From: Entophlyctis helioformis
Lineage: Eukaryota > Chytridiomycota > Chytridiomycetes > Chytridiales > Chytriomycetaceae
Assembly (NCBI GenBank): GCA_025526915.1
Contig: JAHLKH010000119.1
Span: 20,300-84,299 of the forward strand
Reading direction: 5' to 3'
Length of the DNA: 64,000 nt
The notes under the pieces were generated by a model, which did no database searches, was not told where the DNA came from, and saw only the letters and a program-made list of their open reading frames with translations. The position numbers and the translations under genes are program-made. Positions 1-12,534 of the stretch are shown in pieces (the first letter of the stretch is position 1; each line of letters begins with the position of its first letter).

Positions 1-342
1 TTGACATTCCAGGGCCTCTATCTCATCGAAGGCAACTCAGCAGCAGCACAGACCATCAAGTACTTTCCAAAGTCTGTGCTGCCTTCTGACCCCAAGACAC
101 GTTTCGAGGATCTCTTCAAGATCCGCCAAAAGTGGGCTCGCGAGGACATTGTGCCGTACAGTGAGTCTGATGGTCGTCTCTTGTGTGCAAGTGCTTGATG
201 CTGACTATGCGCACGTGTCCCAGTCGAGGATCTGGCGTCGTCGGACAAGGATCGGGATCTGCTGTTCCTCAAGTATGCCAGAACGTCAAAGACGGGCACT
301 CGCACGTTCTTCACCAGCCGATTCACGTCGTTTGAGCGATGA
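1..342 (+). CDS. DCC1: Sister chromatid cohesion protein DCC1, C-terminal part (gene cut by window edge)
   Basis: DCC1 is a subunit of the alternative clamp loader CTF18-RFC, which acts at replication forks in the nucleus and helps cohesion. Only the end of the gene is here. Exons are <1..160 and 224..342, joined across a 63-nt GT-AG intron. The first exon ends in a block like the family signature (RFEDLFKIRQKWAREDIVPY), and the second gives the usual tail, with LFLKYART and a final Thr/Phe/Arg-rich segment. Human DCC1 ends in a very similar way, with the same order of the two blocks. The stop codon is at 340-342, 94 bp before the next gene starts on the same strand. Homology is from memory of the family; the N-terminal half is outside the window. 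Confidence 0.8.
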
Positions 343-436
343 ATTGGCATCGCACAATAAAGCGTCGACATCAACCGCGGATCATTTATCGCGTGTTCGC
401 GCATTGACGCGCATCGTTTGCATTCACTTCTCCCGC

Positions 437-3400
437 ATGTCCGCAAACGGCACCACAACGATACAGCCGCCCACCAATGGCACGGCCGGCCTGGCTGTGA
501 TCGTCCTGCCCGACCAGTCTCTCACTGGCCTGCTCCTGTGGGTCAGCATCCTCACCGTCGTCGCGGTCATTGGCCTCGCCGTCTTTGAAGTCATCCGCCG
601 TCGAGAGAATCTGTCGTTTGTGTATTATACCAGACGCAAGACCTCGCCGAGCTCAACGCCTCCGTTTCCTGCAAGGCCGTTTGAGTGGATCTGGACCGTG
701 TTCTGGACACCGTCGACATATGTCCGTGCCAATATCGGCTTGGATGCCTTTATGTGCGTCTTGCTGATCTGCGCATCTTGACGACGGTCTGAATTAGCAT
801 TGACCACCCATCTGCAGGTTCTTGGCGTATCTCCGCATGTCGTTTCAGCTGTTTGGCCTGCTTGCCGTGCTCATGTTCTTTGTTCTCATTCCAGGTCAGT
901 CGCGTCCGCCTTCATTCAGCCCGCCTTGCTCTGTTGATCATTGGCTGTGCCGCATTGACTCACTCGCCATGGACCGCCCAGTCGACTACTATGCGAGCAA
1001 TCCCAACATGCAGCCCTTCAACTTCACGACGCAAGAAAGCATTGTTGAAGTCGCCACCAAGACGCTCAACTTCTTCTCCATCCAGCACGTCATAGACGGC
1101 TCCAACACGCTCTGGGTCCACGTCGTGTGTGCGTATGTGGCATCGTGTCTCGCCTACTACTGTCTTTTCCAGTACTATCGCACCTACACGCACGCCATTG
1201 CCGGTGTTCTCTCGGGCAAGCACACGGGCAGTGGTGCCGACAAGGCGCAGGAGATCCAGTTCCGGTCCATCATGATCACCAACCTGCCGCTCGGACTCCG
1301 CACAGAGACAGAGCTACGTGCATGGCTACAGGCACTCAACCTGGGCGATATCGAGCAGATCAGCATGGTCGCCGACGACGACGCCACGATTCTCACGTTG
1401 CTCAAGCGTCGCGACCGGATCCTGCTGCTGCTCGAGAAGGCGTACATGGCATGGGCGATCAACCTGGCGCGCGAGCTTGAGAAGCCAACGCTGTGGGACA
1501 GGCTGCTTCTGCGGCCGTACTGGCGCATGTCGCCTGACCGCATCACGCGGCTGCATACTACGCGGCTGCAGATCCCTACCAACGACATACCGCCCGACGT
1601 GCTCGAACGCACGCGGCCAATCCGTACGCCAAAGTCGGCCGTCAAGTCTGTCAAGACGCTCATGGTGCGCGAAGATGCGATCCGATCGTATGACCGCAAG
1701 CTGAACGACCTGACTGAACGCATCGTGTGGGCACGCACCAAGGTCGTTGCAACAACTGCCATGGTTCGCGAGACGCCGCTAGCCTTTGAGTTTCCGGCTA
1801 CTCCGTCGAGTGTGCGTCTGCTTGGCAAGACAGCGGCCGTTGCGTCGGCGACGCTCAGCAGCTTTCCATCTCGTCTTGGACGCGGCAGTGGGATGTACGC
1901 GAGCGACACGGAGATATTCGCGGCGGGAGTGCAGCGAACCCAGCGCATGGTTCCCATGTCGTTGCCGCCACGCATCGCCATTCCTGTCGAGATGTCGCCC
2001 ACACCCACACGGCTACTGCCAGCCTCGGCAGCATCTGGATCTGGTCTTGTTCCTCCGGCCGGCAGTGACGCTCATGGCCGCGCAGTCTCTACCGGCCAGC
2101 AGTCTGGATCGTCCGTGGGCGGATACTCGGCTGCTGACAGCATTCATAGTGCTGGAAGCGGTGCCGACAGACCGATCCTGCCCGTCTCGCGCGACCACGA
2201 GCCGCACGCAAGCATCACCGTGGCCGTTGACAGTGTGCCAACGGCCGCAGGCGACGCGAGTGCACGTCCAGGAGGCAACAAGGCAAACACAGACGACAAG
2301 GACGGAAGCCCGTTCTCAGCCGACACCCACAGTGCGTTTGGCGGATCCCTTGGCTCGGGCCTCAACCTCAACCAGCTCAACATGGCCTTCTACAAGCAGT
2401 TCAACGCGACCTCGTGCTCGGCGTTTGTGACCTTTGCCGACCGACGCAGCGCCTATCTTGCCCAGCAGCTCTCTCTCCACGAGCACATGGACCCGTACAC
2501 CATGCGCGTCATGTCAGCCTCTGCCCCCAAAGACGTGCTGTGGGGCTCGCTAGCCAAATCCCTCATGCAAACGGTCATCAAGCGCGGGCTGGTGGACATC
2601 CTGTGCTACACCATCTGCCTGTTCTGGGTCGCGCCGACATCGTTCATCTCTGGGTTCTCGCAACTTGAAGTCATGGGCCAGAAGCCAGAGTACCATGACT
2701 TTGTCGTGTTTGTGTCGCGGTATCCGATACTGTACACGCTCGTCTCATCGGTCGGACCGCCTCTCATTATTGTGTCCTTCAACCTGCTCATGCCCTATTT
2801 GTTTGACTGTAAGTCCCCTCTCTCATTTTTGCTGCCATGAATGGTGTGCACGTTGACCGATCGGCCGACTTGCCCGACGTGTCTTGGCATACGATGGCAC
2901 GGGATGGACAGACTTGTCGCATTTCCAGGCGTTCGAGAGCATCACGAAAGCACAGCAAGGCACCATGGCCAAATACTTTTTCTTTCTCATCTTCAACGTG
3001 CACTTTGTGTTCACGCTGTTTGCGGCCGCCTGGAGCACGTCTTCGAGCATCTTTTCCAACCCGCTGTCGTGGATCGAGCACATTGCCACTGCCATGCCGT
3101 CCGGCGCGTCGTTTTTCATCAACTACGTATGCACGATTGTCTTGCATGTCTGCCTCTGTACCCGGCGTTGACAGCAGACTGACTCGTGAGGATGGATGGC
3201 AGCTTATCCTCAACTTGGTGCTGATTCCTGTCGAGCTGCTGCGGCCTGTTGGATGCATCTACAACATTCTCGGCAGGCTGTGGCTGACAACACCGCGCGA
3301 GTACTATGAGCTCAACGTCATGACGAGCACGCTCAACTACGGTAATCCAGCAGGCTCCCGCCTTATCGCCCCATCCATGCACAACTCACTTTGGACACCA

Positions 3401-4959
3401 TGCCAGCGTTCCTGTACCCAATCCAGATCCTCATCTTTGTCGTGGTCATCTGCTACTCGATCATCTCGCCGCTCGTGCTTCTGCCGGGAGTCTGCTACTT
3501 TGCCTGTGCATGGATCGTGTTCAAGAACCAGCTGCTGTTTGTGTATGTCAAGCAGTCGGAAGACTACGGCCGCATGTGGCTCATGGCCTACCATCGGTCG
3601 GTTCTCGGCCTGGGCATCTTCCAGTTTGTGACTGCCGGCTTGCTGTCTGCCAAGAAAGGTGCACAGATGGATGCCTGTTTTTGCTGTGCGCTTGGCATGA
3701 GCGACTGACGCGGGCATGCAAACGCTCGAGCAGCTCCGGCCGCAGCAACCGTGTGTGGCATGCTCGTCATCTTCACGTGGCTGTTCTATCGTATCTGCCA
3801 GGCGTCCTTTGACCGACACACGAATGTCGCGCCACTTGAATCGCTGATGTCTGATACTACCAACGGTGCCGACCACCGTCGCATTGACATTGACGACACG
3901 GAGGAGATGGCCGGCGATCCCTTTGACGAGCACTTCAACGGCATCGGCAGCGCGTTTGGATCTAGCCGACCGGTGCCATTGCGCGAAAAACGGCAGGCAC
4001 CGCCAGCCCAGACTGGAAATGGCTGGCTCAGCCCCGGTGGCCGTCGTGCGAGCGATGGCGGCGGCGACCACAGCGACATTGACGAGGAAGGGTCATACCT
4101 TGACGAAGACAGCAGTGGCAGATCTGACAAGGACACGGATGAGCAGAGTCTCGAGGATGTGAGCATCACTGACGGCGACGGTCGGCGCGAGTCGATGGAC
4201 GAGAGCAAGGATGACGATGCAGTGCCGACAATCTCGTTTGATGGCCGCAAGCGATCGGTCAGCGCAGGAAGAGCAGGAGCGCGGTTCAGCACAGCCAGCA
4301 ATTCAAGCATCAGCGGTGGCGGTGGCGGTGGTAGTGGACATCGGCGGAGCTGGACAGCGACTGGTAGCGCAGGCGACACTGGGCAGGCAACGAGGCAAGG
4401 GCGATCATCCACAGGACGCGGCGGCCAGCGGTCCAATGCCCCCGCCAGCACAGGAAGCGCCGAGTCGCCAAGCGGCAAGGCGGACCGGCTGTCCAGGCTC
4501 AAGGGACGAGCAGTTAGCACCAGCCGGCTCAACACGAGCGGACGAGGCCAGCGCGTCCCGCTCAGCGTCGGCATTGATGACAACATGAACAGCCCGCTCT
4601 CGCCGTCCAAACGCGCACGCAGCCTGATGATGACGCCCACGACCACGCCGGCCGCCGGCATCACACAGACGCCCACGACCGCCATCGGACGCAGCCGGGA
4701 CTTTGCATCGGAGCTCGGCCTGTCGCTGCTGTCGGTGCACCGCGCCGTTGTGACGGCCGAAGAGCACCAGCAGCAGAGCCACTCGGTCAGCTACATGTCG
4801 CCGGCGTACTCGAAGCCGCTTCAGGAGCCGTGGATCCCCGAGTACATTGCGCCGCTGGTGCGCGAGAAGCGGGACACGCAGGTGCCGGAAGACACGATCG
4901 CGCGCAGGCGGCGGCTGACCAAGGGCGCGCTCTCGCTGTCGACCGACAGCCTCGTGTAG
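437..4959 (+). CDS. CSC1/OSCA-type mechanosensitive, calcium-permeable cation channel
   Basis: Seven exons (437..753, 818..894, 982..2808, 2912..3126, 3203..3341, 3407..3658, 3734..4959) join in frame to about 1,350 residues. The N-terminus has a membrane segment followed by a basic RRREN stretch, then the family blocks GLDAFM-FLAYLRM and a membrane segment ending VLIP. A long cytosolic loop contains a low-complexity Ser/Gly/Pro insert of about 250 residues. The conserved multi-helix pore region follows (LNFFSI earlier, then LSHFQAFESIT, INYV, LNYAFLYPIQILIF). These blocks fit the DUF221/TMEM63 family, plasma-membrane or endomembrane channels opened by membrane tension. The last exon adds an unusual Ser/Asp-rich cytosolic tail of about 400 residues. 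Intron boundaries were chosen by phase and family match. The broad assignment is firm; channel selectivity is inferred from the family. Confidence 0.88.
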
Positions 4960-5015
4960 CGCCTTGCAATAAATCGCAATAAATCGGCGGTTGCCTGTGC
5001 CATCCATCACACGCC

Positions 5016-7042
<2,027 letters not shown>

Positions 7043-7142
7043 ATCCCCTCTCGGCCTCTTGGCCACCCCCCTTATCTACAGCAACCTTTCAACAACAAAA
7101 ACCAGCAATAACGGCATCATTGCATGTATGCCACGCCATTCT

Positions 7143-8175
7143 TCATTCCACGATTTGATGATCGGTTTCGGTTGACATGCTCGAGTCCGGCTCGGTGGAC
7201 AGCTGGCTGGGTTCTTCCAGAATAGTGTCTCGTTGCAAGAGTTGGACGGTCGGCACGGGGCCGCGCGGGGACTCTGAACTCTCGAGCGCGCTCTTGAGTG
7301 GCATCATCTCTGAGCGCAGCGGTATGAGTGACGGACTGATAGAGGTACTGAGAGGCGTCGCATTTTCTTTGTGCGGCTGCGTCTGCCGCATGTCTCCGTT
7401 ACCGTTGTTTGGCTGTGCGTGTGCATGTGCAGCTGCAGGCGGGCCGTGGTTGATCTGCTTGCGGGCGGCTGTCGGCCGTCTTGTCCGTTGCAACGCGACT
7501 CTAAAGATCTCCATGGTCGAGAAGGATGCGAGGATAAAGCCCGGAACGCACAGGTTGGCTATCATGACAATCGGCTGCGAGTTGGTGCGACGCAGGATCA
7601 GGATGCCGCTCGTGAGCGAGAGTGAGCATCCGGCCAGCACAAGACACGTGTAGCCGGCCTTGAAGGGCATGGTCGCGCCGGGCAGCCGTCTGAGCACCGA
7701 AAACAGCAGCAGACATTGCTGCAGAAAGTCGAGGGCCAGGATGGTGCCTGACCATGCAGCCGAGATCGTCACGACCATGGCCGACGTGCGCGGGGACATC
7801 AGCCGGTGGCACGACGACACGATATAGGCTGCGCTGAAACAGCACGCGACGGCCTGCACGCGCGCGATCGTCACCGGTCGATGCGACTGAACAGCACTGC
7901 CAAGGTTTTGAAAAACTCGAGCTGGCAGAACAAAAACGCAGATATGAACTGTAGAGCAGAAAGGATGCCACCGTTGCCGAGATCAGGAACGACGTCCCTG
8001 CCATGCTGGTTGCGATCAGCTGCGTGATGCACACGGGCACGATCAGGCAGCAGGACACGCGAAGAGCCACGGCGTATCGCGATGTGCTCAGATGGCTGAA
8101 CACGATCAGGAAGGCGATGGCGACAATGATCTCGGTGCCCGCCATGACTAGAGCAATCACTGAAAGCAGCTCCAT
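7143..8175 (-). pseudogene. 7TM receptor-like gene with two frame breaks
   Basis: Reading from 8175 downward, the first frame encodes two hydrophobic segments (MELLSVIALVMAG..., then a Cys/Ile/Val-rich one) and the start of a third. The third helix then continues in another frame (FCQLEFFKTLAVLFSRIDR), and the rest, from about VTIARVQAVACC onward, is in the third frame. That last part has four more hydrophobic segments and a Ser/Pro/His-rich cytosolic tail ending at 7143. Adding one base at each of two places, around 7945-7965 and 7870-7880, would restore a single seven-helix protein of about 340 residues. It resembles the other 7TM genes in this window in layout, not clearly in sequence. It is either a decayed paralog or a good gene hit by sequencing error. 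The second is favoured because other genes here show the same missing-base pattern. Confidence 0.5.
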
Positions 8176-8452
8176 GTGGAATGTTGGGTAGTTGTCCTGC
8201 TTGCTGTTTTCGTTGGCGTCTTGTCGGGGAACCAAGCGATGGAGCCGTTTGGGCAGTTCGGATTGCTGGAGCTGACGTCACCATCTGGGGACAATGGCGC
8301 TCGGTGGCCACTTTGGATCGGAGCATGTGGAGACGTTTGGCTGCGATGGGTTGCATCTGGTCCCAATGCTCGGCTCGAGCCATGCAATGCATCAGCAGGC
8401 AGTCTAACATCCTTTATTCCCAAGGGCAGTGATGGTCGTCCTGGAACCTCAG

Positions 8453-9052
8453 TCAGTGATCTCTGTGGAAAACGCGACGAAGCGTGTCGCCGAGTCTGAT
8501 CCGGACCTTTGTGGCGCGACTGGCGGTCTGTTGGCGATCCTCGACAGGCTCAGTCGGCGTGAGCGTGGCTAGACTGGCCGTATCAATGCCTCTGTCGTTT
8601 GCGATGGTGTCTGGATTGCTGTGAGGATACACGCGTCCAATCGGGCGATGCATTTGCTTGAAGCTGTCCTGCTCCGCAGAGTCCTTCTCAGCGTCAACTG
8701 AGGCAAGTGTAGGAAAGTCGTCAAGTTCTTCGTCGACTGGCTGGATCGAAACCCTTCCCGCACTGGCTCGGCGCGTCTTGCTGGGCTTTGTCCGCACTGA
8801 ATGCGAGGGCTGCTGCTGCGATGCCGGTTTGAACCGAGACAAGAATGCATGGATGCAGAGAGACGAAGCGCTTTCGATAGGGAGCGACAGGATGCAGAAT
8901 GCCAGGGCCTGCTGCTCGAATGCCGCCATGCCTGTAAGGCTTGTCATCAAGGCTTCTAATTCCAGCTGTTCTCGAAGCGGGTTTCTGGCAAGCGCATCAT
9001 GCCATGGCCAAACAGTCAGCATGGACGGCAAGTGGATGATGCGCATCGGCAA
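8453..9052 (-). CDS. Fragment of a 7TM receptor-like gene: last helix and cytosolic tail
   Basis: This is an open frame of 199 codons with an ATG at 9052. It has one clear hydrophobic stretch (LAFCILSLPIESASSLCIHA) followed by a basic turn and a polar Ser/Thr/Pro tail that ends ...RVFHRDH. The order, one helix then a tail of about 120 residues, matches the C-terminal part of the neighbouring 7TM gene at 7143-8175. No upstream helices were found between 9053 and 9337. It may be a truncated tandem copy, or the end of a gene whose front was lost. Function is unknown. Confidence 0.4.
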   Translation of the reverse strand: MPMRIIHLPSMLTVWPWHDALARNPLREQLELEALMTSLTGMAAFEQQALAFCILSLPIESASSLCIHAFLSRFKPASQQQPSHSVRTKPSKTRRASAGRVSIQPVDEELDDFPTLASVDAEKDSAEQDSFKQMHRPIGRVYPHSNPDTIANDRGIDTASLATLTPTEPVEDRQQTASRATKVRIRLGDTLRRVFHRDH

Positions 9053-9136
9053 GCATATCGCCTACAAGAGAGTGGCCGTTTCGGTCGACCAGAGGATACG
9101 CGATACAAGAACACGATGCTGGGAAGGGCAGGCGGA

Positions 9137-9155
9137 TCACGTGTCACACGTGACT
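9137..9155. promoter_or_regulatory. Paired CACGTG-type boxes upstream of SUV3
   Basis: TCACGTGTCACACGTGACT contains two overlapping E-box-like cores in opposite orientation. It lies about 180 bp before the SUV3 start and 85 bp before the start of the minus-strand 7TM fragment. Such sites are bound by bHLH factors of the Cbf1 type in fungi; binding here is inferred. Confidence 0.45.
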
Positions 9156-9337
9156 GGACGCAGATCAGCAGCTGCTCTGAGGCCACATCTGGCGCTGTGC
9201 ATCTGCGCCATCAGCGAGTGTTGAGTCGCTCTCCTTGCGCAAGGCTGCTTAGCCTGGGCCAACAAGGGCCAACAAGGGCCGATCCGCCCTTTTCTTCCAA
9301 TCCATCAACCAACGTGTCGGCATCGGTTGCAGCGACC

Positions 9338-12300
9338 ATGCCCGTGCTGCGGATACCAGCACATCGACTGCGGATGCTCGCACGGCCAGCTGCACTTGCC
9401 ATACAACGGGCGGCGAGAGCCCAGACAGCCCATTCCCTCTGCATCGCAGCGCTCCTGCCACAGCCGCTGCATGGCACGGGCCCCCTCGCTTGAATGGCCT
9501 GCAAGCAGCTGCACATTTCAGTTCGGCCAGCGACGGGCGGGACCGGCCAAGCCGAGCAAGCCGACCAGGCAGCAGCAACAGCAACAACAACAGCAAGAGC
9601 AGCTCCTCTGAGCTCGCATCCGAGAATCGCAAGAAGACAGCATTCCGAGGTGGGTTGCCGTCTGTGCTGGCAAATGCCTACGACTGACGACGCCGCACGC
9701 CAGAGTTGCAGGGCGAGCTCAAGATGCTCCTCGGAAACCCCGATCTCGCACGCAAGATCGCAAGCGTCGGTGTCGACTCCTCGATCATCAAGAGCGGCCT
9801 GGTCAGGTTCCGCAATGCGCTGCTGGCCGACGAGCTGCCCGGCCTGCCGCTCTCGGATGTCATCTCCAACTTTGTCGATTCCCGTGAGTGGCCCGTCTGG
9901 ATGCGTGCACCTGCACGCGGCTGCTGCTGCTGCTGCTGACGCGAGCTGGTGGTCCGTGTGCAGCCAAGATCAGCCATATCATCATGCCGGCGCTGTATGC
10001 GTTCTTGCAGCGCGAGTACCCGAATGAGACGTCGAACCTGACGCTGCTCATCAACTCGAGCGATCTTCGCGCGCCGGCCGAGTGGTACCCACAGGCACGC
10101 GCCATCAAGAGGCAAGTCGGTCGTACACATGCTGACCCCCCTTGCGCCGGTCTGACCTGGCTTTGCACCGCCACCACGTGCCTAACACCTACCGTCGCTC
10201 GACAGAAAGATTGTGATGCACATTGGCCCGACCAACTCTGGCAAGACGTATGCCGCCATCCAGCGGTTCAAGCAGTCCACCACGGGCATCTACTGCGGCC
10301 GCTGCGGCTGCTTGCGCATGAGGTGTACTCGCGCATGAACGCCGAGGGCACGCCGTGCAATCTCATCACGGGCGAAGAGCGTCGCGAGAGTGACAACGTC
10401 ACCAAGTGGAGCTGTACCGTCGAGATGGCGCTCATTGGACGGCATTTTGACGTGGCTGTTGTGGACGAGATCCAGATGATTGGCGATGCTCAGCGCGGAT
10501 GGGCATGGACCCAGGCTGTTCTAGGTAAGCGAAGAAGAGGGGCATGCGATGCTGGCGTTGCCTGTGCACAGTGCAGACGTGTCTGACGGTAGCGAGAATG
10601 ACACTGCAGCGTTGCAGGCCGACGAGATCCACCTGTGTGGCGAAGGGACAGCCGTCGAAGTTATTCGCCGGCTCTGCCGCTTCACGGGCGACGAGCTTGT
10701 CGTGAACGAGTACGAACGCCTGACGTCGCTGACGATTGCCAACAAGTCGCTCGACGGCCAGCTGTCCAACGTGCAGCCCGGCGACGCACTGATTGCGTTT
10801 TCGCGAAAGACGGTGCACAAGGTCAAGGCGCAGCTGGAGACGGTCACCAAGATGCGGGCGGCGGTTATTTACGGCAGTCTGCCGCCCGAGTCGCGCGCTG
10901 AGCAGGCCAAGGCGTTCAACGACCCCAACAGCAAGTACAGCGTTCTGGTCGCGTCGGACGCGATTGGCATGGGCCTCAACCTGTTAGTTTTGTGGCCATC
11001 TGCGTGCTGGTGGCTGGACACGTGTAGGAGGACTGACACGCCGTGGGCTGCCAGCAACATCCGCCGCATTGTGTTTGTGGCGATGGACAAGTTCAATGGC
11101 AGCGATATGGTGCCGCTGACGATCTCGCAGGCGAAGCAGATTGCTGGCCGTGCTGGCCGGTTTGGCACGCAGTGGGAGAACGGGTTCGTCACGACGTTAA
11201 ACCCCTGGGATCTCAAGCAGCTGCACGCGCAGATGAAGATGAATGCACCCAGGATCATGGTTTGTTTTGCTGACGGTGCTGGCGTTGGCATGGGCAGTCT
11301 GAGCGGCTGACACTCTGGCGTGGCGGGGGATGTGTGTGGTTGCAGGCTGCAGGTGTGCTTCCGACGTTTGAGCAGATTGAACGCTTTGCCGTCATGCTTC
11401 CCAACGACACGCTGGCCCAGCTGCTGGTACGTCGACACGGCACACGCCCGAATCGCCAACTCTCTCCTCCCTTCAACTAACCACCGCCACCCTGCGATAC
11501 CATGCGCTGCACGACAGACCAAGTTTGAGGATCTGGCGCAGTTTGACGGCAGCTTCTTCCTGTGCAACCTGGACGGCCTGCGCGAGATTGCCAAAACCAT
11601 CCAGCCGCTGCCCATGAGTCTGCGCGACCGCTTCTACTTTATCCAGGCGCCGTGCAACGTGGACGATCCGTTCTCCAAGGACATTATGCTCAAGTACGCG
11701 CGTGCCCATAGTCGTGGCGCCACGCTCGAGCTCAGCGATGCGTTCACGCTGGACGACTTTGACGACACGCGAGCGGCGCTGGCCGGCAAGAAGCTCAAGG
11801 ATCTTGAGATCCGACACCGATGCATCATCCTGTACCTGTGGCTAAGGTGGGTCGTGCAGCTCTGTGTGATGTGATGTGTGGTGTGATGTGACTGTGGCTG
11901 CTGCGACTCGCGGCTGACAACCGGTTCATGCGTTGTGCAGTATGCGGTTCCCAGAGACGTTCACGGAACGCGAGCAGGCGGTCGCGATGAAGGAAGAGTG
12001 CGAGGGGCTCATCAGCAAGTGCCTGGCGAACCTGCGCGCGCCGTCGAACGCGCGATCGTCGCATGGCAAGAAGAAGCATGCGCACGCATACCAGCCGTCG
12101 CATGATGCCGATGGCCGCGAGATGCAAGTGCGCGGGCAGACGGGCGACCGGGCACGTCCGCACGCCAAGGCGTTTGAGCAGCGCAAGCCCAGAGACGTGC
12201 TTGAACGCGCGCTGTTTAGCGTGGACGCGGACGCGTCGCCGTCTGCCGACTGGTCTGTTGGCGGCGATGGGCACGCCAAGATCAAGGCCAAGACGCACAA

Positions 12301-12478
12301 GCAGCGCGTTTCTCGCGCGGTGCGGCTGACGGGCGACGGCCGTGGTGGCGGCGGCGGCGAGCGGGGCGACGGTGGCGACGGGGGCGACTGGCAGGAGGAG
12401 GCGGTGCACGAGTTTGTGATTCCGGCCGGCAAGCGTCGCTTTGAGGCGGACGGCGGCCGCCAAGCCAAGCCCGAATAA
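9338..12478 (+). CDS. SUV3: Mitochondrial ATP-dependent RNA helicase SUV3
   Basis: SUV3 unwinds RNA for the mitochondrial degradosome. Exons: 9338..9649, 9704..9883, 9964..10111, 10206..10524, 10610..10982, 11055..11259, 11346..11426, 11518..11846, 11941..12478. The N-terminus is Arg/Ala-rich, like an import signal. Helicase motifs appear in order: Walker [25 protein letters not shown], the TGEERR block, DEIQMIGD (motif II), the [14 protein letters not shown] block and [10 protein letters not shown] (motif VI). The C-terminal region ([15 protein letters not shown], then [13 protein letters not shown]) is typical, followed by a Gly-rich basic tail. The intron at 10112-10205 has a GC donor. Two single missing bases break the frame: one at about 10299 inside CGPLRLL, certain from the protein match, and one probably in the C-run at 9481-9485. 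Restoring both gives a coding length divisible by three, about 828 residues. Confidence 0.9.
10112..10205 (+). other. GC-AG intron in SUV3
   Basis: The donor is AAGAG|GCAAGT and the acceptor CGACAG. The join rebuilds the conserved [16 protein letters not shown] stretch exactly. GCAAGT is the classic consensus of GC-AG introns. No GT donor nearby keeps the frame. Confidence 0.8.
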
Positions 12479-12534
12479 ACTGTGTGTCTGCATCTGTCTG
12501 GCTTTGCGTCGCGTCCAGCATCCGCGGCATCGCA

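Noticed and set aside
7945..7975. A 23-nt intron in the broken 7TM gene
   Set aside because: GTGGCA...CTACAG fits the phase, but all confirmed introns here are at least about 63 nt, and a second break needs another explanation. Missing bases explain both.
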